Positions 15,460 to 23,799 of a stretch of DNA of 64,000 nt are shown one piece after another. Made by a program: the position numbers and the translations under genes. The notes under the pieces are model-generated. The model worked only from the letters and a program-made list of their open reading frames with translations, had not been told where the DNA came from and made no database searches. The first letter of the stretch is position 1; the number at the start of each line of letters is the position of its first letter. Source of the stretch: JAAYYY01 sp964579295 (lineage in GTDB: Bacteria > Chloroflexota > Anaerolineae > Promineifilales > Promineifilaceae); NCBI GenBank assembly GCA_964579295.1, contig CAZOGK010000001.1:186001-250000 (forward strand), in the 5' to 3' direction.

Positions 15460-15870
15460 ATGACCATTCCTGCCGCTCAGCGCGCCGCGCTGGAAGACGC
15501 CGCCTGTCGGGTGCGCGACCATGCCTATGCACCCTATTCACGCTTCCACGTGGGCGCCGCCGTGCTCGCCGGCAGCGGCGCCATCTACACGGGCGTCAAT
15601 ATCGAGAATGCAGCCTATAACCCGTCGATCTGCGCCGAACGGGTGGCTATCTTCCAGGCAGTCGCCGCCGGCGAGCGCCAGATTGTGGCCGTCGCCGTCT
15701 GCACCGAGAGCGGCGCGACACCATGCGGCCCCTGTCGCCAGGTGATGCGTGAGTTCGCCAGCGACCTGCCCGTCTACATCTGCGATACGGCCGGCGCCAG
15801 CCGCGAGACCAGCCTCGCTGCCCTGCTGCCCGATTCTTTCGGCCCGGAGGATTTGGAGATGAGTCCGTAG
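15460..15870 (+). CDS. cdd: cytidine deaminase
   Basis: A 136-residue tetrameric-type cytidine deaminase for pyrimidine salvage. The catalytic zinc site is NPSICAERVAIFQAV (Cys and Glu) with TPCGPCRQVMREF (two Cys), and the substrate-binding YSRFHVGAAVL with GVNIENAAYN is present. ATG 15460 follows the GlmU-like stop by 3 nt, so the two are coupled; recO follows after 40 nt. Confidence 0.95.
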   Translation: MTIPAAQRAALEDAACRVRDHAYAPYSRFHVGAAVLAGSGAIYTGVNIENAAYNPSICAERVAIFQAVAAGERQIVAVAVCTESGATPCGPCRQVMREFASDLPVYICDTAGASRETSLAALLPDSFGPEDLEMSP

Positions 15871-15910
15871 TAGGCAGTGGTCTGCCACTACCCACCGGCC
15901 ACTGTTCATC

Positions 15911-16696
15911 ATGCCCCGCGAACGTACCTACCGCACCGAAGCCATTGTGCTGCGCCGCCGTGATTTTGGCGAGGCGGACCGGCTGCTGACGCTCTACGCG
16001 CGCGACCGCGGCAAGATCCGCGTCGTCGCCAAAGGCGCGCGCAAGCCGCAGAGCCGTAAGACCGGCCACGTCGAGCTATTTATGCGCACCCGTTTCCTTG
16101 TCGCCGAGGCGCGCAACCTGGACATCATTACCCAGGCGGAAATGGTCGAAGCGTACCCGGCGCTGCGCGAGGACCTGGTGCGCACGGCTTACGCCTCTTA
16201 CGCGGTAGAGCTGTTGGATCGCTTCACGCCGGAAGACGACAGGAACCCGCAGCTCTATGATCTGCTGGCCGACGCCCTGCGCTGGTTTGCCGTGACCGGG
16301 CAGCCGCTGCTGGCGGCCCGCTTTTTCGAGCTGCATCTGCTGCACCTGGTCGGCTTCCGGCCGCAGCTATTCCGCTGTGTGGGCTGCGGCGAGCCGATTA
16401 CCGAGCAGGATCAGAAGTTCAGCGCCGAGCTGGGCGGGCTGCTCTGTCCCGGTTGCGAGGCGGCCGATCGCCAGGCGCAACCGATTTCGGCAGCCGCAGT
16501 CAAGGTGCTGCGCTACCTGCAGACCCGTTCCTGGGAGACGGTGCACCAGCTGCAGCTGCGCCGCGACCTGCACGCCGAGCTGGAGCGGGTGATGCACTAC
16601 TACGTGACCTACCTGCTGGAGCGCGACCTGAAATCGACCGAGTTTCTGCGCCGGCTGCGGCGCGAGATGCACGGCCAATCCCACGCCGGCCTCTAG
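15911..16696 (+). CDS. recO: DNA repair protein RecO
   Basis: A 261-residue RecO, which loads RecA with RecR and anneals SSB-coated strands. The N-terminal OB-fold is YRTEAIVLRRRDFGEADRLL, then LYARDRGKIRVVAKGARK. The helical C-terminal domain holds a zinc knuckle (CVGCGEPI and LLCPGC, about 155-185). No strong ribosome site precedes ATG 15911. It belongs to the GlmU-like/cdd unit and lies 100 nt before glyQS. Confidence 0.94.
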   Translation: MPRERTYRTEAIVLRRRDFGEADRLLTLYARDRGKIRVVAKGARKPQSRKTGHVELFMRTRFLVAEARNLDIITQAEMVEAYPALREDLVRTAYASYAVELLDRFTPEDDRNPQLYDLLADALRWFAVTGQPLLAARFFELHLLHLVGFRPQLFRCVGCGEPITEQDQKFSAELGGLLCPGCEAADRQAQPISAAAVKVLRYLQTRSWETVHQLQLRRDLHAELERVMHYYVTYLLERDLKSTEFLRRLRREMHGQSHAGL

Positions 16697-16796
16697 ACGA
16701 CGCCATAGCGCCAGCCCCCTTCTGGACGAATCGCCTGAACCGGATAGGATTATGGGCTGCTGTCACGGCAACGGTACGAAGAGCGAGTAGACGATT

Positions 16797-19778
16797 ATGA
16801 GCGAGAAGCTATCCTTTCAAGATGTGGTCCAGCGCCTGCTGGACTTCTGGAAAGAGCAGGGCTGCCTCATCTGGCACCCGCACAACGTCCAGGTCGGCGC
16901 GGGCACGATGAACCCGGCGACGGTGCTGCGCGTGCTTGGGCCGGAGCCGTGGAACGTCGTCTACATTGAGCCCAGCATCCGCCCGGACGACGGTCGCTTT
17001 GGCGACAACCCGAACCGCATGCAGCAGCACTACCAGCTGCAGGTGATCCTCAAGCCTGATCCGGGCAACCCGCAGGAGCTGTACCTGAAGAGCCTGGAAG
17101 CCATCGGCATCAACCCGCGCGAGCACGACATCCGCTTTGTCGAGGATAACTGGCAAAGCCCGGCGCTCGGCGCCTGGGGTCTTGGCTGGGAGGTCTGGCT
17201 CGACGGCCAGGAGATCACCCAGTTCACCTATTTCCAGCAGGCGGGCGGCCACGAGCTGGACCCGGTTTCCGTGGAGCTGACCTACGGGCTGGACCGCATC
17301 GTCCTTGCCCTGCAGGAGGTGGACGCCGTCTGGGATATCGACTACGGTTCCGGGGTCATCTATGGCGACGCCCTGCTGCAGCAGGAGATCGAGCACTGCC
17401 ACTATTACTTTAATGTGGCCGACGTCGACGCCCTGCGCACGCTCTACGATATCTACGAGAATGAGGCCAAACGGTGCATTGCCGCCGAGCTAGTCGCGCC
17501 GGCCCACGACTACAATCTGAAATGCTCGCACATCTTCAACGTGTTGGATACGCGCGGCGCCATCGGTGTGACCGAGCGGCAGCAATATTTCGCACGCATG
17601 CGCGACGTTGCCCGCCAGATTTCCGACCTCTATTTGGCGCAGCGGCAGCGGCTGGAATACCCGTTCCTCGACAACGAGCAGTGGCAGGAGGGCGCGCAAG
17701 CGAGCGCCGAAACGGCGGCCACCAGCAGGGCCGCCGTGCCAGATGCGCCGCAGCCCTTTGTTCTGGAAATAGGCAGTGAAGAGCTGCCAGCCGGCGATCT
17801 CGACAGCGCACTGCGCCAGCTGCGCGTCGCCGTGCCGGAGCTGCTGGCCGGGCTGCGCCTGGCGCACGGATCTATAGAAGTCTACGGCACGCCGCGCCGC
17901 CTGGCACTGCTCGTCGCCGACCTGGCGCCGCGCCAGGCCGATCTGGAGACGGTCGTCAAAGGACCGCCAGCCGAGCGCGCCTTCGACGCCGACGGCAACC
18001 CCACCAAAGCTGCCGAAGGCTTTGCCCGCGGCCGGGGGATTGGCGTTCACCAGCTGCAGGTGGTCGAAGAGGGAGACAAGCGCTATATGGCGGCGGTCGT
18101 GCGTGAGGCGGGGCGTCCGGCCGTCGAGGTGCTGGCCGAGGCCCTACCGGGGCTCATTGGCTCGCTCCGTTTCGAGAAGAGCATGCGCTGGAACCAGACC
18201 AACGTGGCCTACAGCCGTCCCTTGCGCTGGCTGCTGGCGCTCTATGGCGAGATGGTGGTCCCCTTTGCCTATGCCGGCGTAGCCAGCGGCCGCACGAGCT
18301 ATGGTCTGCGCCCGCTCGGCTCCCCGTCCCTTGTCGTCGGCGACGCCGCCAGTTATGCACGGCACATGGCAGCCAATGGCATCGTCGTCGATGTCGCCGC
18401 ACGGCGGCAGCTCATCGAGGAGAGCGCCGCCCAGCTTGCCGCGGCAAAGGGCGGCCGCATTGACGGCGACGAGGCGCTGCTGGCCGAAGTCGCCAATCTG
18501 GTCGAGCAACCCACGCCGCTGCTCGGCGCCTTTGCCGAGCGCTTCCTGGAGCTGCCGCCACCGGTGCTCATTGCCGTCATGAAGAAGCATCAGCGCTACT
18601 TCCCGGTGCAGAGCGCGAACGGCCGGCTCCTGCCTTACTTTGTCGCCGTCCGTAACGGCGATGAAGAGCATCTAGAGCTGGTGCGCGCCGGCAACGAGCA
18701 CGTCATCCGCGCGCGTTTTGCCGACGCCGCTTTCTTCTACGGCCGCGACAGCCAGCGCTCGCTAGCCGACTTCCTGCCGGACCTGGCAACGCTCACCTTC
18801 CAGTTGCAGCTGGGCAGCATGCTGGACAAAGTGCACCGGCTGGAAGCGCTGACCCCCATCGTCGGCCAGATGATTGGCCTCGACGAGACGCAGCAGACCA
18901 CGGCGGCCCGCGCGGCCGCCCTCTCCAAAGCCGACCTCGCCACGAACATGGTGGTAGAAATGACCTCGTTACAGGGCGTCATGGGCGGCCATTACGCGCG
19001 ACGTAGCGGCGAGCCGGAAGCGGTGGCGGCGGCCATCGCCGAGCAGTACGATACTGTCAGCAGCACGGCGCCCGGGCTGGCGCTGGCGCTGGCCGACCGG
19101 CTCGATAGCCTGACCGGGCTCTTTGCCGCCGGGCTGGCGCCGAAGGGCAGCAACGACCCCTTTGCCCTGCGCCGGGCGGCGATCCAGATTGTCGAGAATC
19201 TGATCGCCAACGAGCAGCCGTTCGACCTGCGCGCAGCCATTGCCGCGGCGGCGCGCGTGCAGCCGGCGCCGGCCGCCGCGGACGTGGCCGGAGAGGTTTT
19301 GGCCTTCATCACCGGCCGGCTGGAAGTGCACCTGCGCGAGCAGGGTATCCCTTCCCACGTGGTGCGCGCCGTGCTGGCGGAGCAGGCGCACAACCCTTAT
19401 GTGGCGGCGCGGGCGGCCGCCGCCCTGCAGCTGGCGACACAGGCGCCCGATTGGCCGCAGCTGCTCGACGCTTACGCCCGCTCGGTGCGCATCACGCGCA
19501 AGGAAGCGCCCTTTGCGCTTCAGCCTGACGCCCTTGCCGAGCCGGCCGAGCTTGCCTTGCTGCAGGCCTACGAGCAGGCCGCGGCCGGCGCCGACGGCAC
19601 GGTCGACGGCTTCGTCGCAGCTTTGCGTACTCTGGAGCCGGCAATCACCGCCTTCTTCGACAATATTCTGGTTATGGACGAGGACCAGTCGGTGCGCGAG
19701 AACCGGCTGGCGCTGCTGCAGCAGATTGCGGCCCTGGCCTCCGGAATTGCCGACTTATCGGAGCTTGAAGGATTCTAA
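16797..19778 (+). CDS. glyQS: glycine-tRNA ligase, alpha and beta chains fused
   Basis: A 993-residue bacterial-type glycyl-tRNA synthetase on one chain. Residues 1-295 are the catalytic alpha subunit: FQDVVQRLLDFWKEQGCLI, GAGTMNPATVLRVLGPEPW, and WEVWLDGQEITQFTYFQQAG. A short Ala/Ser/Thr linker (about 297-318) joins it to the beta subunit, which begins FVLEIGSEELPAGDLDSAL. The beta part includes FEKSMRWNQTNVAYSRPLRW, the HD-like domain around LSKADLATNMVVEMTSLQG, and a C-terminal anticodon-binding region ending in FDNILVMDEDQSVRENRLAL. Separate glyQ and glyS are the usual form; fused forms are known in some phyla. No T-box leader fits in the 100 nt upstream. Confidence 0.96.
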   Translation: MSEKLSFQDVVQRLLDFWKEQGCLIWHPHNVQVGAGTMNPATVLRVLGPEPWNVVYIEPSIRPDDGRFGDNPNRMQQHYQLQVILKPDPGNPQELYLKSLEAIGINPREHDIRFVEDNWQSPALGAWGLGWEVWLDGQEITQFTYFQQAGGHELDPVSVELTYGLDRIVLALQEVDAVWDIDYGSGVIYGDALLQQEIEHCHYYFNVADVDALRTLYDIYENEAKRCIAAELVAPAHDYNLKCSHIFNVLDTRGAIGVTERQQYFARMRDVARQISDLYLAQRQRLEYPFLDNEQWQEGAQASAETAATSRAAVPDAPQPFVLEIGSEELPAGDLDSALRQLRVAVPELLAGLRLAHGSIEVYGTPRRLALLVADLAPRQADLETVVKGPPAERAFDADGNPTKAAEGFARGRGIGVHQLQVVEEGDKRYMAAVVREAGRPAVEVLAEALPGLIGSLRFEKSMRWNQTNVAYSRPLRWLLALYGEMVVPFAYAGVASGRTSYGLRPLGSPSLVVGDAASYARHMAANGIVVDVAARRQLIEESAAQLAAAKGGRIDGDEALLAEVANLVEQPTPLLGAFAERFLELPPPVLIAVMKKHQRYFPVQSANGRLLPYFVAVRNGDEEHLELVRAGNEHVIRARFADAAFFYGRDSQRSLADFLPDLATLTFQLQLGSMLDKVHRLEALTPIVGQMIGLDETQQTTAARAAALSKADLATNMVVEMTSLQGVMGGHYARRSGEPEAVAAAIAEQYDTVSSTAPGLALALADRLDSLTGLFAAGLAPKGSNDPFALRRAAIQIVENLIANEQPFDLRAAIAAAARVQPAPAAADVAGEVLAFITGRLEVHLREQGIPSHVVRAVLAEQAHNPYVAARAAAALQLATQAPDWPQLLDAYARSVRITRKEAPFALQPDALAEPAELALLQAYEQAAAGADGTVDGFVAALRTLEPAITAFFDNILVMDEDQSVRENRLALLQQIAALASGIADLSELEGF

Positions 19779-19824
19779 CCTTTAGCGCTACACATAAAGC
19801 GACGATTAGCCAGCGCTTCTAAGG

Positions 19825-19853
19825 TTGCCTCCAACCCTGCGCGCGGCTATAAT
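19825..19853 (+). promoter_or_regulatory. tRNA-Met promoter
   Basis: TTGCCT (19825-19830) and TATAAT (19848-19853) are 17 nt apart. Transcription would start near 19860, 6 nt before the tRNA. Confidence 0.75.
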
Positions 19854-19865
19854 ATGGGCCGCTTT

Positions 19866-19937
19866 GGCGCCATAGCTCAGCGGTAGAGCGGGGGACTCAT
19901 AAGCCCTAGGTCACTGGTTCAAATCCAGTTGGCGCCA
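19866..19937 (+). tRNA. tRNA with anticodon CAT (elongator Met or Ile2)
   Basis: Acceptor arms GGCGCCA and TGGCGCC pair, the D stem is GCTC/GAGC, the anticodon loop is CTCATAA, and the T arm is ACTGG-TTCAAAT-CCAGT. The first pair is G-C, so this is not an initiator. Position 31-39 is an A-G mismatch and 27-43 a G-T pair, so the anticodon stem is weak. CAT also occurs in Ile2, whose C34 becomes lysidine; sequence alone does not decide. Confidence 0.9.
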
Positions 19938-19943
19938 TGCAGA

Positions 19944-19967
19944 AGCCCGGCCCCGCCGGGCTTTTTT
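19944..19967 (+). terminator. tRNA-Met terminator
   Basis: AGCCCGG (19944-19950) and CCGGGCT (19956-19962) with a 5-nt loop, followed by TTTTT. Confidence 0.85.
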
Positions 19968-20040
19968 GTTGCCTGCTACCCGTACGGAGCCACGGTGGGG
20001 GCTGTGCGGCGGGCGGCTTATAACGCTCTGCGTTATTCTT

Positions 20041-20069
20041 TTGCGAGCCTTATCCTCTGCCGTTATAAT
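20041..20069 (+). promoter_or_regulatory. promoter of the acd-etf operon
   Basis: TTGCGA (20041-20046) and TATAAT (20064-20069) are 17 nt apart. Transcription would start near 20076, about 60 nt before the acyl-CoA dehydrogenase ATG. Confidence 0.7.
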
Positions 20070-20137
20070 GACCCGGCTGACAATATTGCCCGGCCGCGCC
20101 GATCCCTGGATCCGGCGGAGTGAGAGAACGCCATCCC

Positions 20138-21358
20138 ATGATCGACTTTTCCCTGACCGACGAACAGCTTAATGCCGCCGCCACGGTGCGCGATTGGGCC
20201 GAGCGGGAGATTGCCCCCACCATTGCCGACTATGACCGGCGCCAGGAGATGAAGCCGGGAACCCTGGAGCGCATGGGCGAGCTGGGCATCCTCGGCATCA
20301 ACATCCCGGTACGCTACGGCGGCCAGGGTTATGACTATATTACCCTGGGCCTCGTCTGCGAGGAGCTGGAGCGCGTCGATACGACCCTGCGCGTGGTCAT
20401 GTCGGTGCATATGGGCCTGAACAGCATGGGCCTATTGCAGTGGGGCAGTGAGGAGCAGAAGCAGCGCTTTCTGGCGCCGCAGGCCCAGGGGACGAAGTTT
20501 GCCGCTTTCTGTCTCACGGAGCCGGGCGCCGGCTCCGATGTCGCCGCCATCCGCTCCACGGCAAAGCGCGACGGCGACGACTACGTGATTAACGGCGAAA
20601 AGATGTGGATCAGCCTGGCGACCAGGGCCCACCACTTCCTCTGGTTTGCCAAGACCGACCCCCACGCCGATCCCCCGCACGATGGCATCACCGCCTTCAT
20701 GGTCGAAGCAGCCATGCCCGGCGTTACCAGCGGCGACATCCACGGCAAGCTCGGCGTCCGCGCCGGCTCCACCGGCTGGGTCAATTGCGAGAACGTGCGC
20801 GTGCCCGCTGCCAACCGTATCGGCGAAGAGGGGGAGGGCTTCCGCATTGCCATGAGCTGCCTCGACAATGGTCGCTATACCGTTGGCTCCGGTGCGACGG
20901 GGCTGATCCGCGCCTCGCTGGAAGCGTCCGTCCGGTACGCACAGGAGCGCGAGACTTTTGGCCGGCCGATTGCCCGCCACCAGCTTGTGCAGCAGAAGAT
21001 CGGCTACATGCAGCAGTGGTACGATGCGTCCCGTCTGCTTTACCTGCGCGCCGGCTGGATGAAGAACCAGGGGCTGCGCAATACGCGCGAGACCTCGCTG
21101 GCGAAATGGTACGCCACCGATATGTCCTTCAAGGCGGCCAACGAGGCGCTGCAGATCCACGGGGCCTATGGTTATTCCGACGAGTACCCGGTGGAGCGTT
21201 ATCTGCGCAACAGCCGCGGCGCCATCATCTACGAAGGTACCAGTGAGATTCACCAGCTCATGCAGGCGGGCTATGCCCTGGGGCTGCGCCAGGACCGGCC
21301 GCTGCGCTGCGAGCTGCCGGCTTATGAGGCCGCATTCTGGCAGGAGGAGAGCGCCTGA
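20138..21358 (+). CDS. acyl-CoA dehydrogenase
   Basis: A 406-residue FAD flavoprotein that desaturates acyl-CoA and passes electrons to ETF. The start MIDFSLTDEQLNAAATVRDW is typical. FCLTEPGAGSDVAAIRS binds FAD and substrate, and ETFGRPIARHQLVQQKI lines the active site. IIYEGTSEIHQLMQA carries the conserved catalytic-base Glu position of short-chain enzymes. ATG 20138 is chosen over GTG 20120. Chain-length specificity cannot be read. It heads an operon with a membrane zinc-knuckle protein and both ETF subunits, so its electrons go to the adjacent etfBA product. Confidence 0.95.
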   Translation: MIDFSLTDEQLNAAATVRDWAEREIAPTIADYDRRQEMKPGTLERMGELGILGINIPVRYGGQGYDYITLGLVCEELERVDTTLRVVMSVHMGLNSMGLLQWGSEEQKQRFLAPQAQGTKFAAFCLTEPGAGSDVAAIRSTAKRDGDDYVINGEKMWISLATRAHHFLWFAKTDPHADPPHDGITAFMVEAAMPGVTSGDIHGKLGVRAGSTGWVNCENVRVPAANRIGEEGEGFRIAMSCLDNGRYTVGSGATGLIRASLEASVRYAQERETFGRPIARHQLVQQKIGYMQQWYDASRLLYLRAGWMKNQGLRNTRETSLAKWYATDMSFKAANEALQIHGAYGYSDEYPVERYLRNSRGAIIYEGTSEIHQLMQAGYALGLRQDRPLRCELPAYEAAFWQEESA

Positions 21359-21359
21359 T

Positions 21360-21908
21360 ATGAGCCGGGCCGTGCGGGTCCAGGTGCGTCCAGGCCAGAC
21401 CGTGCGCTTTCCCGCCCAGTGTGTCTATTGTGGGGCGGCGGCGGAGCCGGCGCTGCGGCTGCGACGGCGAATTGGGCGGGTGACTCGTGAAGTGAGCGCG
21501 CCCCTCTGCGCCGATTGCCAGAAAGAAGTACAGCGCCTCTCCTTTGACGAGGAGCGCTGGCAAAAACAGAGCTACCTCGCCGCTGGCGTGGTCGCGCTCG
21601 TCCTCTTCCTGGCGCTTCTCTTCTTCCTGCCGGCGCTGCTGTCCTTTGCCTTGCGCCTGCTGCTGGCGCTGGCCCTGGCGGCGCTGGCGGCCGTCGCCGT
21701 GATCAGCGCCTTCCGCCGCCACAGCCTGTCACGCGCGCGGCCGGAGAAACAGGCGATTCTGGCGGCTGCCAGCCTGGAATCATTTTCCTGGCGCGCCATG
21801 AACTTTGTCTTTGCCGACGAAGCATTTGCCCGGCGCTTTGCCGAGCTGAATGAACCACAACTGTTGGTGGCACTGTCACCCGATTCGGAAAGGGAGGTTG
21901 TTACATGA
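21360..21908 (+). CDS. small membrane protein with zinc knuckle, in acd-etf operon
   Basis: A 182-residue protein not matching any family I recognise. Residues 21-24 (CVYC) and about 49-52 (CADC) form a likely zinc or metal-binding four-Cys site. Two adjacent transmembrane helices follow at about 71-92 and 93-117 (AAGVVALVLFLALLFFLPAL, then LLLALALAALAAVAVISAF). A soluble C-terminal domain of about 60 residues ends the protein. ATG 21360 is 1 nt after the dehydrogenase stop with AGGAGGAGA upstream, and its end overlaps etfB by 4 bp. Such tight coupling to both sides suggests a role with the flavoproteins, perhaps anchoring them to the membrane; this is inference. Confidence 0.75.
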   Translation: MSRAVRVQVRPGQTVRFPAQCVYCGAAAEPALRLRRRIGRVTREVSAPLCADCQKEVQRLSFDEERWQKQSYLAAGVVALVLFLALLFFLPALLSFALRLLLALALAALAAVAVISAFRRHSLSRARPEKQAILAAASLESFSWRAMNFVFADEAFARRFAELNEPQLLVALSPDSEREVVT

Positions 21909-22696
21909 AAGTCGTCGTTTGCGTCAAGCAAACCCCCAGCACCACCGCCGTCTTCTCGGTCACTAACGGCGCGGTTCGCTGGGATGATCCCGGCGGCAAG
22001 CCGCTGGTGGTGAATCCGTGGGACGAATACGCGCTGGAGCAGGCGATTCAGCTCCAGGAGGAGCATGGGGGCGACGCTATCGCCCTCAGCAAGGGCAGTG
22101 ATGAGACCGACGAAGCGCTGAAAACGGCGCTCGCTATGGGCTGCACAGAGGCGATCCTGATCAACGATCCGGCCTTCCGCGACGCTGACACACTGGGCAC
22201 AGCCCGCGTGCTGGCAGCGGCTATTGAGAAGATTGGCGACGTGCAGATTGCCGTCTTTGGTCGCCAGGCGATTGACGGCGACACCGGCAACACGCCGGTA
22301 CAGACAGCCGTCAAGCTCGGCTGGACGCCGCTCACCTACGTCTCGGCTATCAAGGAGCTAGATCTGGGCGGCGGCTCGATTACGGTCGAGCGGCTGGTCG
22401 CCGGCGGCAAGGAGACGGTCACGGCGCCGCTACCCGTCGTCATGAGCGTGGTCAAAGAGATCAACGAGCCGCGCTACCCGTCGTTCATGGGCATCCGTAA
22501 GGCCAACCGCGCTACCATTCCCACCTGGACGGCCGGCGACATTGGCCTCGACGGCGGCGACGCCAGCCGGGTGGACTGGTCTAACGTCTATCCACTACCG
22601 CCGCGCGATACGTCGGTAGAGATGATCGACGGCGATACGGTCGAAGAGATCGCCAGAAAGCTGGTCGATCGGCTCTTTGAGGAGAAAGTGCTATGA
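21905..22696 (+). CDS. etfB: electron transfer flavoprotein beta subunit
   Basis: A 263-residue ETF beta: MKVVVCVKQTPSTTAVFSV at the start, VNPWDEYALEQAIQLQE, and the signature VMSVVKEINEPRYPSFMGIR with KANRATIP. It binds AMP and, with EtfA, carries electrons from acyl-CoA dehydrogenase to a membrane oxidoreductase. The 4-bp overlaps on both sides (21905-21908 and 22693-22696) show coupled translation. Nothing in the sequence points to the bifurcating type with extra flavin features. Confidence 0.96.
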   Translation: MKVVVCVKQTPSTTAVFSVTNGAVRWDDPGGKPLVVNPWDEYALEQAIQLQEEHGGDAIALSKGSDETDEALKTALAMGCTEAILINDPAFRDADTLGTARVLAAAIEKIGDVQIAVFGRQAIDGDTGNTPVQTAVKLGWTPLTYVSAIKELDLGGGSITVERLVAGGKETVTAPLPVVMSVVKEINEPRYPSFMGIRKANRATIPTWTAGDIGLDGGDASRVDWSNVYPLPPRDTSVEMIDGDTVEEIARKLVDRLFEEKVL

Positions 22697-23667
22697 GCGG
22701 CGTCTGGGTATGGATCGAACAGGATAATGGGAATATCGCGGCCATCAGCCTGGAAGCGATGGGCGCCGCGCGGCGCGTGGCCCAGGAGCTTGGCCAGGAT
22801 CTGACGGCCGTCGTTCTGGGCGCCGGCGCCAGTAGCCTGGCCGAGGCCGCTTTCAGCTACGGGGCGGATGCCGTAGTCGGTACCGACGATGCGGCCCTGG
22901 CCGATTTTCGCGTGGAAGCGTATGGCCCCACGCTGGCTAATCTGGTGCAGGAACGGCAGCCGTCTGTGCTTTTCCTGGGCAACTCCAGCCGCGGCCATGA
23001 CCTGGCGGCCTGGGTAGCTGCCCAGCTTGACCTGGGGCTGGCCGCCGACGGCACCGACCTCAAGGTTGAGAATGGCACCGTTGTCGTCACCCGCCCGGTC
23101 TATGCGGGCAAGCTGCTCTGTGATGCTCGCGTGACGGGCGGCGTGCAGATCATTACCCTGCGCAGCCGCGCCTTTGCGCCGGCCGAGGCCACGGGCGGCA
23201 GCGGTCAGGCACAGTGGGTCGGGGCAGCCGTGGCCGAAGAGGGTGTGCCCAGCAAGGTGGTCGGCTTTGAAAGCGCCGGCAGCCAGGTCAGCCTGACCGA
23301 CGCGCGCATCATCGTCAGCGGCGGCCGCGGCGTTGGTGGGCCAGAAGGCTTCGCTCCCATCCGCGAGCTGGCGGCTGTGCTCAATGGCGCCGTCGGCGCG
23401 TCGCGCGCCACGGTGGACGCCGGCTGGATTCCTTATGAGCACCAGGTCGGGCAGACGGGTAAGACGGTCAGCCCCGACCTCTACATTGCCAGCGGCATCA
23501 GCGGCGCCATCCAGCACCAGGCCGGTATGCGCACCTCGAAGGTTGTCGTCGCCATTAACAGCGATGCGGACGCGCCGATCTTCAAGCTCGCCAGTTACGG
23601 CATCGTCGGCGATCTCTTTAAGGTGCTGCCGGCGCTGACGGAGGAGCTCCGCAAGCGGCTCGGCTAA
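22693..23667 (+). CDS. etfA: electron transfer flavoprotein alpha subunit
   Basis: A 324-residue ETF alpha. The C-terminal FAD-binding domain is clear: SGGRGVGGPEGFAPIREL, GASRATVDAGWIPYEHQVGQ, GKTVSPDLYIASGISGAIQH, and VVAINSDADAPIFKLASYGI. The N-terminal half has the ETF alpha/beta fold (EAYGPTLANLVQERQPSVLF). It is the last gene of the operon and is followed by a strong terminator. Confidence 0.96.
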   Translation: MSGVWVWIEQDNGNIAAISLEAMGAARRVAQELGQDLTAVVLGAGASSLAEAAFSYGADAVVGTDDAALADFRVEAYGPTLANLVQERQPSVLFLGNSSRGHDLAAWVAAQLDLGLAADGTDLKVENGTVVVTRPVYAGKLLCDARVTGGVQIITLRSRAFAPAEATGGSGQAQWVGAAVAEEGVPSKVVGFESAGSQVSLTDARIIVSGGRGVGGPEGFAPIRELAAVLNGAVGASRATVDAGWIPYEHQVGQTGKTVSPDLYIASGISGAIQHQAGMRTSKVVVAINSDADAPIFKLASYGIVGDLFKVLPALTEELRKRLG

Positions 23668-23705
23668 GCGGCCGGGCACACCTCCCCAATCAGTGTCACT
23701 TACCA

Positions 23706-23736
23706 GGGGGCAACGCCGGCGCGTTGCCCCCTTTTT
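23706..23736 (+). terminator. terminator after etfA
   Basis: GGGGGCAACGC (23706-23716) and GCGTTGCCCCC (23721-23731) form a perfect 11-bp stem followed by TTTTT. Its T run supplies the first bases of the rsgA -35 box. Confidence 0.95.
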
Positions 23737-23763
23737 GGTATTCGGCCGCCTGCGCCCTATAAT
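23735..23763 (+). promoter_or_regulatory. rsgA promoter
   Basis: TTGGTA (23735-23740) and TATAAT (23758-23763) are 17 nt apart. The -35 box overlaps the end of the etfA terminator. Confidence 0.75.
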
Positions 23764-23799
23764 TCGCCCACCTGCAGAAGTTGGTAAGGAGAGAAGGCG

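Noticed and set aside
16697..16796. Possible T-box or other riboswitch before glyQS
   Set aside because: The 100-nt gap is too short for a T-box and shows no T-box sequence or terminator hairpin.
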